A stretch of 64,000 bases of DNA, taken from NCBI GenBank assembly GCA_024233495.1, contig JACKPM010000002.1:124001-188000 (forward strand). Reading direction: 5' to 3'. The notes beneath the pieces were generated by a model. The model was not told the origin of the DNA. It was given only the letters and a program-made list of their open reading frames with translations, and made no database searches. Each line of letters starts with the position of its first letter. Positions within the stretch are counted from its first letter, which is position 1. The position numbers were made by a program, and so were the translations under genes. Below, in pieces: positions 49,350 through 58,459 of the stretch. The DNA is from Chlamydiales bacterium (GTDB lineage Bacteria > Chlamydiota > Chlamydiia > Chlamydiales > JAAKFR01).

Positions 49350-50576
49350 ATGCTGCTTTTTTTGATTTCGTTTTTGCAAAATGTGCTTGGCGTGCACGTC
49401 CCAGCCGTATTTTCGTATTATTCCACACGGATGACACTCGCGGCTTTAACCGCGCTTTTGATCACCATTTTGTTTGGAAAAGTGTTCATCAAAAAGCTGT
49501 ATGAGCTGAAAATTGGTGATCGTGTGCGTAGCGAAGACTGCCCCCTTCTGGGCCAACTTCACCGCAATAAAAACGACACGCCGACAATGGGCGGAATCTT
49601 GATCCTTTTTGCTCTTCTCATCTCCCTTTTTCTATGGATGGACTTACATAGCTCATTTACACTAATTCTCCTTGCGACAACAGTGGTTGTTGGAAGTTTA
49701 GGAGGTGTGGATGACTACCTAAAATTGCGCTATAAGAGCAAGAAGGGGCTTGTTCCAAAGAAGAAGTTTGGCGTGCAGCTTCTTTTTGCTTTTAGTGTTG
49801 TGCTCTATCTTTTGTGGCCTCCACTTACATCTGCTCTGCATTGCGGTTCGTTTTTTCCTCCTCCACAAGCAAAAGAGCAAATCACTTTGCATGAGGAGGG
49901 GCCTGCTCTCTCTTCTAACTTACACACGCTCTCTGCTGCTGAATACGCTTCTCGTCTCTATATTCCTTTCGTGAAGCGGCCGCTCTTTGCTTACAGCGGC
50001 ATAGCTGCTTTTGTAATGGGGCTTCTCTTTTTAGGCGCCATTGTAGGCGCCTCAAATGCTGTGAATCTCACTGATGGCTTAGATGGGCTCGCAACAGGTA
50101 CCGTAATGCTTGTAGCTGCTGCTTTCAGTTTGATCGCTTTTATTTCCAATAATTTAGACCTGTCTCGCTATCTCCATATTTTGTATATTGAGGGGAGTGG
50201 GGAGATCGCAATCTTCTTGGCTGCTGTAGCAGGAGCGTGTTTGGGTTTCTTGTGGTACAACACACATCCCGCCCAAGTTTTTATGGGCGATACTGGGTCG
50301 CTCACTCTAGGAGCGATTCTTGGGGTGAGCGCCATCCTTTTGGGGCGTGCTCTTCTGCTTGCCTTGATTGGGGGTGTTTTTGTGATCGAAGCGCTCTCTG
50401 TGATTTTGCAAGTGGGCAGCTACCGCCTTCGCAATAAGAAGCGCATTTTCTTGTGTGCCCCTCTCCACCATCACTTTGAGTACAAGGGATGGGCTGAGAC
50501 AAAAGTCGTCATCCGCTTTTGGATAATAGGCCTTGTACTGGCGCTTGTAGGAATTGGGTCTTTGAAATTCCAATGA
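49350..50576 (+). CDS. mraY: Phospho-MurNAc-pentapeptide transferase
   Basis: Makes lipid I on the inner face of the membrane. 408 residues, about 10 helices. Seen: DTPTMGGILIL, GGVDDYLKLRYKSKKGL (catalytic DD), NAVNLTDGLDGLATG, MGDTGSLTLGAIL, APLHHHFEYKG (catalytic His cluster). A longer periplasmic insertion (about residues 165-215, PPPQAKEQITLHEEGP...) distinguishes it from E. coli MraY. Starts directly after murF and overlaps murD by 4 bases. Confidence 0.96.
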   Translation: MLLFLISFLQNVLGVHVPAVFSYYSTRMTLAALTALLITILFGKVFIKKLYELKIGDRVRSEDCPLLGQLHRNKNDTPTMGGILILFALLISLFLWMDLHSSFTLILLATTVVVGSLGGVDDYLKLRYKSKKGLVPKKKFGVQLLFAFSVVLYLLWPPLTSALHCGSFFPPPQAKEQITLHEEGPALSSNLHTLSAAEYASRLYIPFVKRPLFAYSGIAAFVMGLLFLGAIVGASNAVNLTDGLDGLATGTVMLVAAAFSLIAFISNNLDLSRYLHILYIEGSGEIAIFLAAVAGACLGFLWYNTHPAQVFMGDTGSLTLGAILGVSAILLGRALLLALIGGVFVIEALSVILQVGSYRLRNKKRIFLCAPLHHHFEYKGWAETKVVIRFWIIGLVLALVGIGSLKFQ

Positions 50577-51730
50577 AAAAAGTTGTATTGCTTGGATATG
50601 GAATCAGTGGGAAGGCAGTAGAGCGCTATTTTCTCCAGAAGGGAATTCAACCTATTATCTATGAAGGAGATGGGAGTGAGCCTTTAGATTTAGAGGGTGT
50701 TGATCTTGTGGTTAAGTCTCCAGGCATTCGTTCGACTCATCCTTGGGCTGTGCAAGCGGGGAGTTACACAAGTGAGCTAGAACTTGGTTTAGAGCAGCTA
50801 AGTGGCAAGCAGGTGATTGGGATCACGGGGTCGAATGGAAAGACGACTACAACGCTTCTTGTGGCACATCTTTTGAGTGGTTATGCGTGTGGCAATGTTG
50901 GGCAGCCTATTTTAGGAGCTCCTGACGCTGATTTTTATGTGGTGGAGCTGAGCTCATTTCAACTTCAGGGGTTAAAAGAGGCTCCCTATTTTGATGTGGC
51001 GGCTCTGCTCAACATTACACCTAATCATCTAGATTGGCACGCCTCCATGGAGGAGTATGTTGCGGCAAAGATGAGACTGGGGAATTGTTTAAAAGAGAAG
51101 GGTGTGCTTTTGATGCACCAAGAGGCGTATGAAAAGTATGGCAAAGGGCTCGAAAGGGTTGAACCGATATCAAAACTCGTGTATAGAAATGAAAAATTTC
51201 CCGCTGCACACGATGCGCAAAACATTGCAGCGGCGTACGCCATTTGCAAAAGAGTGGGACTGAGCGATGCAGAGTTCGAGCAGCGTTTAGAGACATTTGA
51301 GAAGCCGCCCCATAGGATGGAGTTTGTTTGCACAAAGCGTGGTATTCACTTCATCAATGACAGCAAGGCGACGAGCGTTGATGCTGTAGCAAAAGCTTTA
51401 GCTTCAGTATCTGGCTCGATTATATGGATTGCTGGAGGTGTGGACAAAGGAGGCAGTTTTGCCGAGCTCCTGCCGCTTGTAAAAGAGAAGGTGCGCGTGT
51501 TGATTGCCTTGGGAGAGGCAAAAGAGCGCATTGCAAGAGAGTTAAAAGAGGGTGCGCCTATCACCCTTACCTCTTCATTGGAAGAGGGGGTGGAAATGGC
51601 GCGCAAAGAAGCGAAGGCAGGTGATACTGTCTTGCTCTCTCCAGGTTGTTCGAGCTACGATCAGTTCAAGAGCTTTGAGGAGAGGGGCGAAAGATTTAAA
51701 CATTATGTGAGGGGATACGATGAGCCGTAG
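50573..51730 (+). CDS. murD: UDP-MurNAc-L-Ala:D-Glu ligase
   Basis: Adds D-glutamate to UDP-MurNAc-L-Ala. 385 residues from ATG at 50573. Seen: VVLLGYGISGKAV, VKSPGIRS, IGITGSNGKTTTTLLVAHLL (ATP P-loop), NITPNHLDWHASMEEYVAAKMRL, HRMEFV, INDSKATSVDAVAKAL, WIAGGVDKG, LLSPGCSSYDQFKSFEERGERF. Shares ATG with the mraY stop and overlaps the LysM gene start by 11 bases. Confidence 0.96.
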   Translation: MKKVVLLGYGISGKAVERYFLQKGIQPIIYEGDGSEPLDLEGVDLVVKSPGIRSTHPWAVQAGSYTSELELGLEQLSGKQVIGITGSNGKTTTTLLVAHLLSGYACGNVGQPILGAPDADFYVVELSSFQLQGLKEAPYFDVAALLNITPNHLDWHASMEEYVAAKMRLGNCLKEKGVLLMHQEAYEKYGKGLERVEPISKLVYRNEKFPAAHDAQNIAAAYAICKRVGLSDAEFEQRLETFEKPPHRMEFVCTKRGIHFINDSKATSVDAVAKALASVSGSIIWIAGGVDKGGSFAELLPLVKEKVRVLIALGEAKERIARELKEGAPITLTSSLEEGVEMARKEAKAGDTVLLSPGCSSYDQFKSFEERGERFKHYVRGYDEP

Positions 51731-52361
51731 AGACACCATCATTATAGCAGTTTTAGTGAACGCTGGACTCCTAATGGTCCTGTTTGCCACGGCCACCCGT
51801 TCGGGTGAGAAAAAAGAGAAGCCTCCTCGCCAGATAGAACTAGCAAAAGAGCTTCCTACAAAGAAAAAACGTGTAGAGAAGGCACCCATTTTGGAGGACG
51901 ATCTACTCGACGAGTTTTTATCTCCCGCCTTTGATGAGCACACTGAAGAGATTGCGCTTGCTGAACTTGAAGCTCCCGAGCCCAAGCCTGTACCCAAGCC
52001 AGTTGTTGCGGCTCCTGTAGTAGAGGAAAACACTGTGCGCGTCACTGTGAAGAGCGGCGACTTTCTCGAGAAGATTGCTCGTGCAAACAACACCACTGTT
52101 GCAGCGATTATGAAAGCAAACAATTTGAGCACCACAAATTTGCGCGTTGGGCAGGTGCTGAATGTACCTGTTCGTGAACAAAAGATAGAAACCCAAGCGG
52201 TGAGCGCTGAAGGGGAGTACTACGTTGTGAAAGAGGGTGATAGCCCCTGGTTGATCGCTTCTAAAAACCGCATTCGTCTTGAAGATCTTTTGAAGATGAA
52301 TGGGTTGGATGAGCAAAAAGCGCGCCGTCTCCGCCCAGGAGATCGTTTGAAAATTCGATGA
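51720..52361 (+). CDS. LysM-domain peptidoglycan-binding protein (NlpD-like)
   Basis: A 213-residue protein: one N-terminal helix (residues 6-24) as membrane anchor, a Lys/Glu/Pro-rich linker, and two LysM repeats (VRVTVKSGDFLEKIARANNTTVAAIMKANN... and YYVVKEGDSPWLIASKNRIRLEDLLKMNG...). Its position between murD and ftsW is that of nlpD/CT759, so binding of peptidoglycan at the division site is likely. No peptidase domain is present, unlike E. coli NlpD (LytM). Confidence 0.88.
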   Translation: MSRRDTIIIAVLVNAGLLMVLFATATRSGEKKEKPPRQIELAKELPTKKKRVEKAPILEDDLLDEFLSPAFDEHTEEIALAELEAPEPKPVPKPVVAAPVVEENTVRVTVKSGDFLEKIARANNTTVAAIMKANNLSTTNLRVGQVLNVPVREQKIETQAVSAEGEYYVVKEGDSPWLIASKNRIRLEDLLKMNGLDEQKARRLRPGDRLKIR

Positions 52362-53506
52362 GGCTTCTCTTTCTTGTTTGTGTTGCGGCGCTCTTTGCGA
52401 TTGGATTGATGATGGTGTTCAACACTTCATCAGCGGCGGTCATCGACCGTGCACTCACTAAAAGTACGCATCAAGCTTTCTTGCGTCAAATCGCTTTTGC
52501 TCTGATCGGCATTTTCTTTGCTTTTTTTGTCTATAAGATGGGGTATGACTCACTGTTAAAATTCAGCCCCTATTTGCTCATTTGCTCGTGTTTTTTACTT
52601 GTCTTGGTATTTGTTCCTCCCTTTGGTATGGCACGCAATGGAGCGCACCGCTGGTTTGGGGTGGGAGGGTTCTCTTTCCAGCCCTCTGAACTAGTAAAAT
52701 ATTTAGTCCCACTTACCTTTATCGAGTGGGCATTGACACGTACAGCACCTGTCACTTTCTTCTCCTTCTGCCGTTTTCTCACCTTTCTCGGTGTGCCAAT
52801 GGCGCTCATCATGATAGAGCCAGACAACGGCACTGTTGCGGTGATTGGAGCTGCGCTTGTCCCCCTCTTTTTCCTTACGCGCATCTCGATGAAGTTTTGG
52901 GTGATTCCCATGGTGCTTCTCGCTGTTGTGGGAGGCTCTGTTGCTTACCAGCTTCCCTATGTGCGTGCTCGTATCGCGGTCTATCTCCATCCAGAAAGCG
53001 ATATCAAGGGAAAAGGGCATCAAGCACATCAAGCAAAAATTGCAGCAGGGTCGGGAAAGTTGTGGGGGAGAGGTGCAGGATCGAGTTTGCAAAAGCTTAC
53101 ATACCTTCCTGAGGCACAAAATGACTACATCGCCGCGATTTTCGCGGAAGAATTTGGTTTTGTGGGAATGCTTCTTTTGATTACACTCTATATGTTGCTC
53201 GCCTATGCTGGTTTTTCAATGGCGTTGGCAGTAAAAGAGACATCAGGATGCCTAGTGGCAGCAACTGTGACTTTTCTCATTGCTCTGCAAGCATTTTTGA
53301 ACTTGGGTGTGGTTTCTGGGCTTCTCCCTAGCAAAGGAGTGAACCTTCCGTTCTTCAGCCAAGGAGGTACATCTCTTGTGGCAAATATTATTGGGGCTGC
53401 TATTCTTCTAAATATTGGAAAAGATGCTGAAAAAAAGCAGGAAAAAAATCATTCTGAGCGCCGGTGGAACGGGAGGGCACCTCTTCCCCGCCCAAGAGGT
53501 CGCTAG
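52358..53506 (+). CDS. ftsW: Cell-division SEDS glycosyltransferase FtsW
   Basis: A 382-residue, 10-helix SEDS protein that polymerises septal peptidoglycan. Seen: WFGVGGFSFQPSELVKYLVPLTF, IMIEPDNGTVAVIGA, the active-site loop QAHQAKIAAGSGKLWGRGAGSSLQKLTYLPEAQNDYIAAIFAEEFGFVG and LPSKGVNLPFFSQGGTSLVANI. The last ~27 residues (EKKQEKNHSERRWNGRAP...) are basic and translated over the murG start, an 83-base overlap. Overlaps the LysM gene by 4 bases. Confidence 0.95.
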   Translation: MRLLFLVCVAALFAIGLMMVFNTSSAAVIDRALTKSTHQAFLRQIAFALIGIFFAFFVYKMGYDSLLKFSPYLLICSCFLLVLVFVPPFGMARNGAHRWFGVGGFSFQPSELVKYLVPLTFIEWALTRTAPVTFFSFCRFLTFLGVPMALIMIEPDNGTVAVIGAALVPLFFLTRISMKFWVIPMVLLAVVGGSVAYQLPYVRARIAVYLHPESDIKGKGHQAHQAKIAAGSGKLWGRGAGSSLQKLTYLPEAQNDYIAAIFAEEFGFVGMLLLITLYMLLAYAGFSMALAVKETSGCLVAATVTFLIALQAFLNLGVVSGLLPSKGVNLPFFSQGGTSLVANIIGAAILLNIGKDAEKKQEKNHSERRWNGRAPLPRPRGR

Positions 53507-54500
53507 AGAACTGACCCAAGATGCAGAGATTCTCTTCGTCTCCGGAGGGCTCTCTCAATCCCGTTTTTTTGATCAAAAGGGATTTTCTTTTGAAGAGATC
53601 CTGTGCTCTACCCTCACAATCCGCAAGCCGTGGAAATGGCCCAAGCAACTCTTTAATATTGTAAAAGGAACGTTTCAGGCAAAGCGCATCATCCAAAAAT
53701 TTCAGCCTGATGCTGTAGTTGGGTTTGGTAGCTTTTTCTCTCTTCCTGTCTTGCTTGCGGCAAAGTGGAAAAAAGTGCCGATCATTTTGCATGAGCAAAA
53801 TGCGCTTCCAGGAAAGGTAAATCGCCTTTTTTCAGCATATGCCGAGATGACAGCGATTACCTTTCCAGAGTCTGCGGCGCAGTTGAAGGGAAAATCTGTG
53901 GAGGTCCTCTACCCTACGAGACAGAAAAGAGAAGAGCTAGGGTGGGATTACTATGGACTTAGCCCTGACCGCATCACGCTTCTTGTCTTTGGGGGATCTC
54001 AAGGAGCACAGAAATTGAATCAAGCATTTGCAGAGGCGCTTCCCTTCTTAGTGGAAAATCTTCCCCCATTTCAGGTAATTCACTTCACAGGGGGGCATAA
54101 CTCGTTCGCTGATGTGTATGAGAAGTGGCAGATTCCTTATGTTGAGAAAGAGTTTGAGTCGAATATTGGGCATGCGTGGAGTATTGCCGACCTTGCCATT
54201 ACCAGAGCGGGGGCCTCCACCATCAACGAGCTTATCCTCTATGAAACCCCTGGCATCGTCATACCCTATCCCTTTGCAAGTGAGAATCATCAAGTAGAGA
54301 ATGCCAAACACTTTGTGCGCACAGTGAAAGGTGGAGAGATGTTTTTAGAGCACACGCTTGTCCCTTTGCGTTTGGGTCGCTCCATTTGTGCATTGGTAGA
54401 GCTAAAGGGACATTTAAAGAAAAAGATTCAGCAATACAAAGCGACTAGAACGGAGAAAACATTTGCGAGCACCATTCTCAACCAAGAAAAAAGAGTCTAA
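53424..54500 (+). CDS. murG: UDP-GlcNAc:lipid I transferase
   Basis: Makes lipid II. 358 residues from the ATG at 53424 (MLKKSRKKII); an ATG at 53415 is possible. Seen: ILSAGGTGGHLFPAQEVA (G-loop GGTGGH), GFGSFFSLPVLLAA, LHEQNALPGKVNRLFS, LLVFGGSQGAQKLNQ, HFTGGH, and RAGASTINELILYETPGIVIPYPFASENHQVENAKHFV. Starts within ftsW and overlaps murC-ddl by 38 bases, showing tight packing of the whole cluster. Confidence 0.95.
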   Translation: MLKKSRKKIILSAGGTGGHLFPAQEVARELTQDAEILFVSGGLSQSRFFDQKGFSFEEILCSTLTIRKPWKWPKQLFNIVKGTFQAKRIIQKFQPDAVVGFGSFFSLPVLLAAKWKKVPIILHEQNALPGKVNRLFSAYAEMTAITFPESAAQLKGKSVEVLYPTRQKREELGWDYYGLSPDRITLLVFGGSQGAQKLNQAFAEALPFLVENLPPFQVIHFTGGHNSFADVYEKWQIPYVEKEFESNIGHAWSIADLAITRAGASTINELILYETPGIVIPYPFASENHQVENAKHFVRTVKGGEMFLEHTLVPLRLGRSICALVELKGHLKKKIQQYKATRTEKTFASTILNQEKRV

Positions 54501-56796
54501 ATACCACTTTATTGGCATTGGCGGCATCGGCATGAGTGCGCTTGCGCATATCTTGCTTGAAAGAAAAATGCAGGTGGGAGGATCTGATACAGGCAGCTCC
54601 TCAATCCTAGAAGAGTTAAAAGCAAAAGGTGCACAGATTGCAGGAGAGCATCATCAGGACAACATCTCTCCCGACGATATTGTGGTATTCAGCTCAGCTG
54701 TCACCAAACAAAATCCCGAATATAGGGCAGCGGTAGAGCAGGGATGTCACATGTTGCACCGCTCAGAGCTGCTTGCAGAGCTGATGAAAGAGTTCACCAC
54801 AGTGGGGATTGCAGGCACGCATGGAAAAACGACAGCTTCGAGCTTGCTCGCAGCAATTTTTGTTGAAGCAAAGCTTGATCCTACCTACGCCATTGGCGGC
54901 CTTTTAGAGGGTGTGAATGGGCGCAAAGGTGAGGGGAAGCACTTTCTTTTTGAAGCGGATGAGAGCGATGGCTCTTTTCTCAACTACTTTCCAGACTATG
55001 CGCTTGTGACGAATTTGGAAGAAGAGCACATGGATCACTACCGCACCTACAAAGAGCTAGAGGAGAGTTATGCGACATTCCTCTCTCAAGTAGGGAAGCA
55101 TGTTGTTTTTTGCGCAGACGATGCAAACCTGTCAAAAATTGCAAAGGGGACGAGCTACGGATTTTCTGAGAGGGCACAATACCGCCTCACCAACTTTCGG
55201 CAAGAGGGGTGGCATCTCTTTTTCGATCTCAAAGAATATGGCACGATTGAGGCAGCCCTCGTAGGGAGACACAATGCACTCAATGTGGCAGGCGCTTTTC
55301 TCTTGGCAAAGATGTTGCAGGTGCCCGAAAAGAGCATCCGTGAGGCGTTAAAGAAGTTTGCTGGTGTGCGAAGAAGGTGTGAAAAAAAAGGGGAAGAGCA
55401 TGGTGTTTTACGCATCGATGACTATGCACATCACCCTTCTGAGATCGCTGTAACGCTGCGCGCTATCAAAGAGGCCGTGCAAGAGAGACGCCTCATCGCC
55501 CTCTTTCAACCCCACCGTTACTGCCGTACACAAGATCACTTAGAAGATTTTGGCCGTGCCTTCGAATGGGCTGATCATGTCATCGTGACTGATATCTACC
55601 AAGCGCGTGAAGAGGCAATCGAGAATCTTTCTGCTCATTCGGTGATTGAAAAAATTAATAAATACTCCACAGTGCCTTGTGAGTATGTGTCGCGTAAAGA
55701 GTGCGTCGATCATCTTGCTGCCACGCTGCGTCCACACGACGTGCTTGTCACGCTTGGTGCTGGTGATATCACCTCTGTCCATCGCCCCTTCAAACCAAAG
55801 AAGTGGAAAGTGGGTGTCGTGAGCGGTGGACGCTCCAACGAACATGAGATCTCTGTTCGCTCTGGCAAGTTTGTGAAAGGAGCGCTTAATCCTGAGTTCT
55901 ATGATGTCATTCCTTTCCACATTCATCAATCGGGAGAATGGAGCACTGATGAGATCACTGCCCCCCTCCACAAGTTAATGGATAAGATTGAGGAGTGTGA
56001 GATATTCATGCCCATTTTGCATGGCTTGCATGGGGAAGATGGGACGCTTCAAGGTTTTTTCGAAACGCTGCAAAAGGTGTATGTGGGCTCCGATCATCTC
56101 TCAGCCTCCCTTTCGATGAACAAAGTACTCGCCAAGCAGCTCGCTGAAAAAAATGGCGTGCCCACACCAAGCTACGCACATTTTCACCACAGACAATGGC
56201 TCCGCGATCGAGAAAAATGCCTTCACCACAACCTTTCCTACCCTGTTTTTGTGAAGCCTGTTCACCTAGGCTCGAGTATTGGCATTACACAGGTCAAGCG
56301 CCCAGATCAACTCGAAGAGGCGATTGAGAAGGCGTTTCGATTTGACACACACGTCATGATTGAAGAGGGGAAGATGGGGTGTCGTGAACTCGAGTTTGCG
56401 TGCGTGGGCAACGCCGAAGGATTTGACATCTGCGTGCCTCACCCCGGTGAGAAGATTGCCTATGGAGAGTTCGTCGACTACGAGAAAAAGTATGGCGAGG
56501 GAGCAGTTTCTACATCGGTTGACCCTACGCTTTCAAAAGAGACGTTAGCAAAAGGAAGAGAGTACGCCAAAAAAGCGTACCTTGCAATGCAGTGTGGAGG
56601 GCTTACCCGTGTTGACTTTTTGCTAGACTCTAAAGAGCAGTGGTGGTTCTTCGAACTCAATGCTATTCCAGGCATGCAGCCCCTCTCGCTTTTCCCCAAA
56701 ATTTGGAAGCGGGATGGCGTTGATGCCTCAGCTCTCATGGATCGCCTCATCGTCCTTGCCATTGCGCGGCAAACTATGCAAAATCGGCATCGATGA
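54463..56796 (+). CDS. murC-ddl: MurC-Ddl fusion: UDP-MurNAc:L-Ala ligase and D-Ala-D-Ala ligase
   Basis: A 777-residue bifunctional enzyme, a chlamydial hallmark. Residues ~1-445 MurC: IGIGGIGMSALAHILLE, FTTVGIAGTHGKTTASSLLAAI, EEEHMDHYRTYKEL, RVDDYAHHPSEI-type RIDDYAHHPSEIAVTL. Residues ~446-777 Ddl: VGVVSGGRSNEHEISVRSG, HGLHGEDGTLQGF, KPVHLGSSIGIT, YEKKYGEGAVST, LTRVDFLLDSKEQWWFFELNAIPGMQPLSLFPKIW. The start is TTG at 54463, since no in-frame ATG precedes the conserved N-terminus. Overlaps murG by 38 bases. Confidence 0.95.
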   Translation: MRAPFSTKKKESKYHFIGIGGIGMSALAHILLERKMQVGGSDTGSSSILEELKAKGAQIAGEHHQDNISPDDIVVFSSAVTKQNPEYRAAVEQGCHMLHRSELLAELMKEFTTVGIAGTHGKTTASSLLAAIFVEAKLDPTYAIGGLLEGVNGRKGEGKHFLFEADESDGSFLNYFPDYALVTNLEEEHMDHYRTYKELEESYATFLSQVGKHVVFCADDANLSKIAKGTSYGFSERAQYRLTNFRQEGWHLFFDLKEYGTIEAALVGRHNALNVAGAFLLAKMLQVPEKSIREALKKFAGVRRRCEKKGEEHGVLRIDDYAHHPSEIAVTLRAIKEAVQERRLIALFQPHRYCRTQDHLEDFGRAFEWADHVIVTDIYQAREEAIENLSAHSVIEKINKYSTVPCEYVSRKECVDHLAATLRPHDVLVTLGAGDITSVHRPFKPKKWKVGVVSGGRSNEHEISVRSGKFVKGALNPEFYDVIPFHIHQSGEWSTDEITAPLHKLMDKIEECEIFMPILHGLHGEDGTLQGFFETLQKVYVGSDHLSASLSMNKVLAKQLAEKNGVPTPSYAHFHHRQWLRDREKCLHHNLSYPVFVKPVHLGSSIGITQVKRPDQLEEAIEKAFRFDTHVMIEEGKMGCRELEFACVGNAEGFDICVPHPGEKIAYGEFVDYEKKYGEGAVSTSVDPTLSKETLAKGREYAKKAYLAMQCGGLTRVDFLLDSKEQWWFFELNAIPGMQPLSLFPKIWKRDGVDASALMDRLIVLAIARQTMQNRHR

Positions 56797-57470
56797 AACG
56801 GTACTCATGGAAAAGGTCGACCCTCGTCATTGTGTGCAGCATACTCATCACGCTCACCCTCTATGCCTTTTTCCAAAAAAGGGGAGACCGCCCAGTCGTT
56901 GCGATTGTACAGTCTCCCCAAAATGAGAAGCTTCAAACGACTTGCCTTGCAGAAATTATTGAGCTTTCGGTTGACCACCCCATCTCCTTTGCTCACTTTC
57001 CTGTTAAAGAGGCAGAAAAAAGGCTATGTAGTCACGCCATTTTTCAAGAGGCATACGTCCAAAAAATGCGCCCCAACGTTCTCTACATTGAATATGCACT
57101 CCGTACCCCTGTCGCACAGCTCGGAAGTCAGACGAACACCGCAGTGGATGCAGAGGGCAATTTTTTTCCCCTCGCGCCTTTCTATAAACCGCGTGCCCTC
57201 CCTCTCTACTATCCAGGTAAAAATGATTTGGAAATTTTTAGAGAGCTTATCACACATAATTTCAAGATGATCGACCTTTCCCAAATTCATGCTCCCACGC
57301 TTGGCAAAAAGCAAATAGTTGTAAAAACACAAAATGATGCTCTGCTCCGTCTCTCTGTCAAGCGGTACAAAAAAGAGCTTGAATGGTACAGCCGCCTTGA
57401 AAAAAAAATAGAGGTTTCAGGTAAAATCATCGATCTGAGAATCCCAAAAGTGGCGTATATTGATGAGTGA
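56793..57470 (+). CDS. ftsQ: FtsQ-like cell-division protein
   Basis: A 225-residue protein, short basic N-terminus (MKRYSWKRS), one transmembrane helix (about 10-27), then a POTRA-like periplasmic part (AEKRLCSHAIFQEAYVQKMRPNVLYIEYALRTPVAQLG) and a beta domain (VDAEGNFFPLAPFY...). Position directly after murC-ddl is that of ftsQ and of CT764. Sequence identity to E. coli FtsQ is low; assignment rests on layout, topology and the conserved xDxxGxxF turn. Overlaps murC-ddl by 4 bases and cutA by 8. Confidence 0.8.
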   Translation: MKRYSWKRSTLVIVCSILITLTLYAFFQKRGDRPVVAIVQSPQNEKLQTTCLAEIIELSVDHPISFAHFPVKEAEKRLCSHAIFQEAYVQKMRPNVLYIEYALRTPVAQLGSQTNTAVDAEGNFFPLAPFYKPRALPLYYPGKNDLEIFRELITHNFKMIDLSQIHAPTLGKKQIVVKTQNDALLRLSVKRYKKELEWYSRLEKKIEVSGKIIDLRIPKVAYIDE

Positions 57471-57792
57471 ATGTGTATTGGTCCATTGGACGTGTAGTGG
57501 CCTCGACGAGGCAAGACAGATGTCTCAATTTCTTGTAAAAGAAAAACTTGTGGCGTGCGCCAGTATTACTCCTTGGGTAGAGTCAGTCTATCTTTGGAAT
57601 GATCAGATGGAGACAAGCCAAGAGAGCCGCGTCGTGATGAAGACTACAAAAGAGCTCTTTCCAAAAGTGAAGGAAGCGATTCTTAAACGGTGCAAGTACG
57701 AAGTGCCCGAGATTTTAGAGTCTCCCATCATAGATGGGCACACAGAGTACCTTAACTGGGTGAAAGAGTCGTGTCATCCAGTGGGCGTTTAG
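57463..57792 (+). CDS. cutA: CutA-family divalent-cation tolerance protein
   Basis: A 109-residue trimeric ferredoxin-fold protein: VHWTCSGLDEARQMSQFLVKEKLVACASITPWVESVYLWNDQMETSQESRVVMKT and YEVPEILESPIIDGHTEYLNWVKESC are the CutA signature. Role debated (copper tolerance, stabilising partner). ATG at 57463; TTG at 57460 is possible. Its stop codon TAG (57790-57792) is the first three bases of a MITE-like element, so the element lies at the very end of the gene. Confidence 0.94.
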   Translation: MSECVLVHWTCSGLDEARQMSQFLVKEKLVACASITPWVESVYLWNDQMETSQESRVVMKTTKELFPKVKEAILKRCKYEVPEILESPIIDGHTEYLNWVKESCHPVGV

Positions 57793-58075
57793 ATGGTGTC
57801 GTCAAATTTTCTCCTTTGTCAGCCGGATCTTTTCTGCCAAAATGCGCCTTCGCAACCTCGGAAGTAGCGCTTTGGCTACTCCCTTCGCTTCCGATTGCGC
57901 ATTTTGCCTAGATGGTGTCGTCAAATTTTCTCCTTTGTCAGCCGGATCTTTTCTGCCAAAATGCGCCTTCGCAACCTCGGAAGTAGCGCTTTGGCTACTC
58001 CCTTCGCTTCCGATTGCGCATTTTGCCTAGAAAATCTCTCGCCTCACAAAGGAGAAAATTTGATGACACCATCTA
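57790..58075. mobile_element. MITE-like element, family 2, with internal tandem duplication
   Basis: 286 bp. Terminal inverted repeats TAGATGGTGTCGTCAAATTT at the left and its complement (AAATTTGATGACACCATCTA) at the right. The left 119 bp (57790-57908) is repeated exactly at 57909-58027; removing one gives the 167-bp basic element, similar to the copy at 60170 (175 bp). Interior holds GATCTTTTCTGCCAAAATGCG and an inverted GCGCATTTTGCC. It supplies the cutA stop codon. Confidence 0.88.
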
Positions 58076-58459
58076 ATCTCGACAACAACTATTTCAATCA
58101 CTGAGTCGCTGTTATTGACAGCAGCGAGGTGCTCTCCTGGAGGGTCTTTGTCGAGCCAAGGAGGGATGCCATCGAAAAATGGGTGGAGTCTCTTTTCCAC
58201 TCTCTTCTAGACGCGTTAAGCCCCCCCCCCCTGGAGGGGGGGGCGCTACAATACGCGCATATGGTCATTTTCAAATTGAGGCTCTCTTGGCGTTGCCAAC
58301 AGAAGGAAAGAGAGTAAAAAAAGAAGCAGATATTTCATATGCAGAGCGGTTTGCTTCCAACGCATTTTTTCTTTTTTTCACAAATACCGACTCTTGCCAA
58401 AAAGCCGCCTGTGTGAGATAGTTCTGTTTTTTCCTCGTAAACCATGTGGGTAAATATTT
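58076..58459. other. Intergenic, with a C11/G8 tract
   Basis: A 384-bp gap between the MITE-like element and khpA. It contains a short inverted pair CTCGACAA (58078) / TTGTCGAG (about 58146) and a homopolymer run of eleven C at 58221-58231 closely followed by TGGA and eight G, which could form a long stem and is prone to slippage. Two short ORFs cross it in different frames, but neither has a ribosome site or recognisable product. Not assigned. Confidence 0.4.

Noticed and set aside
58129..58421. Short ORFs crossing the poly-C tract
   Set aside because: No ribosome site, no domain, low-complexity part from the homopolymer; kept only as a finding about slippage.
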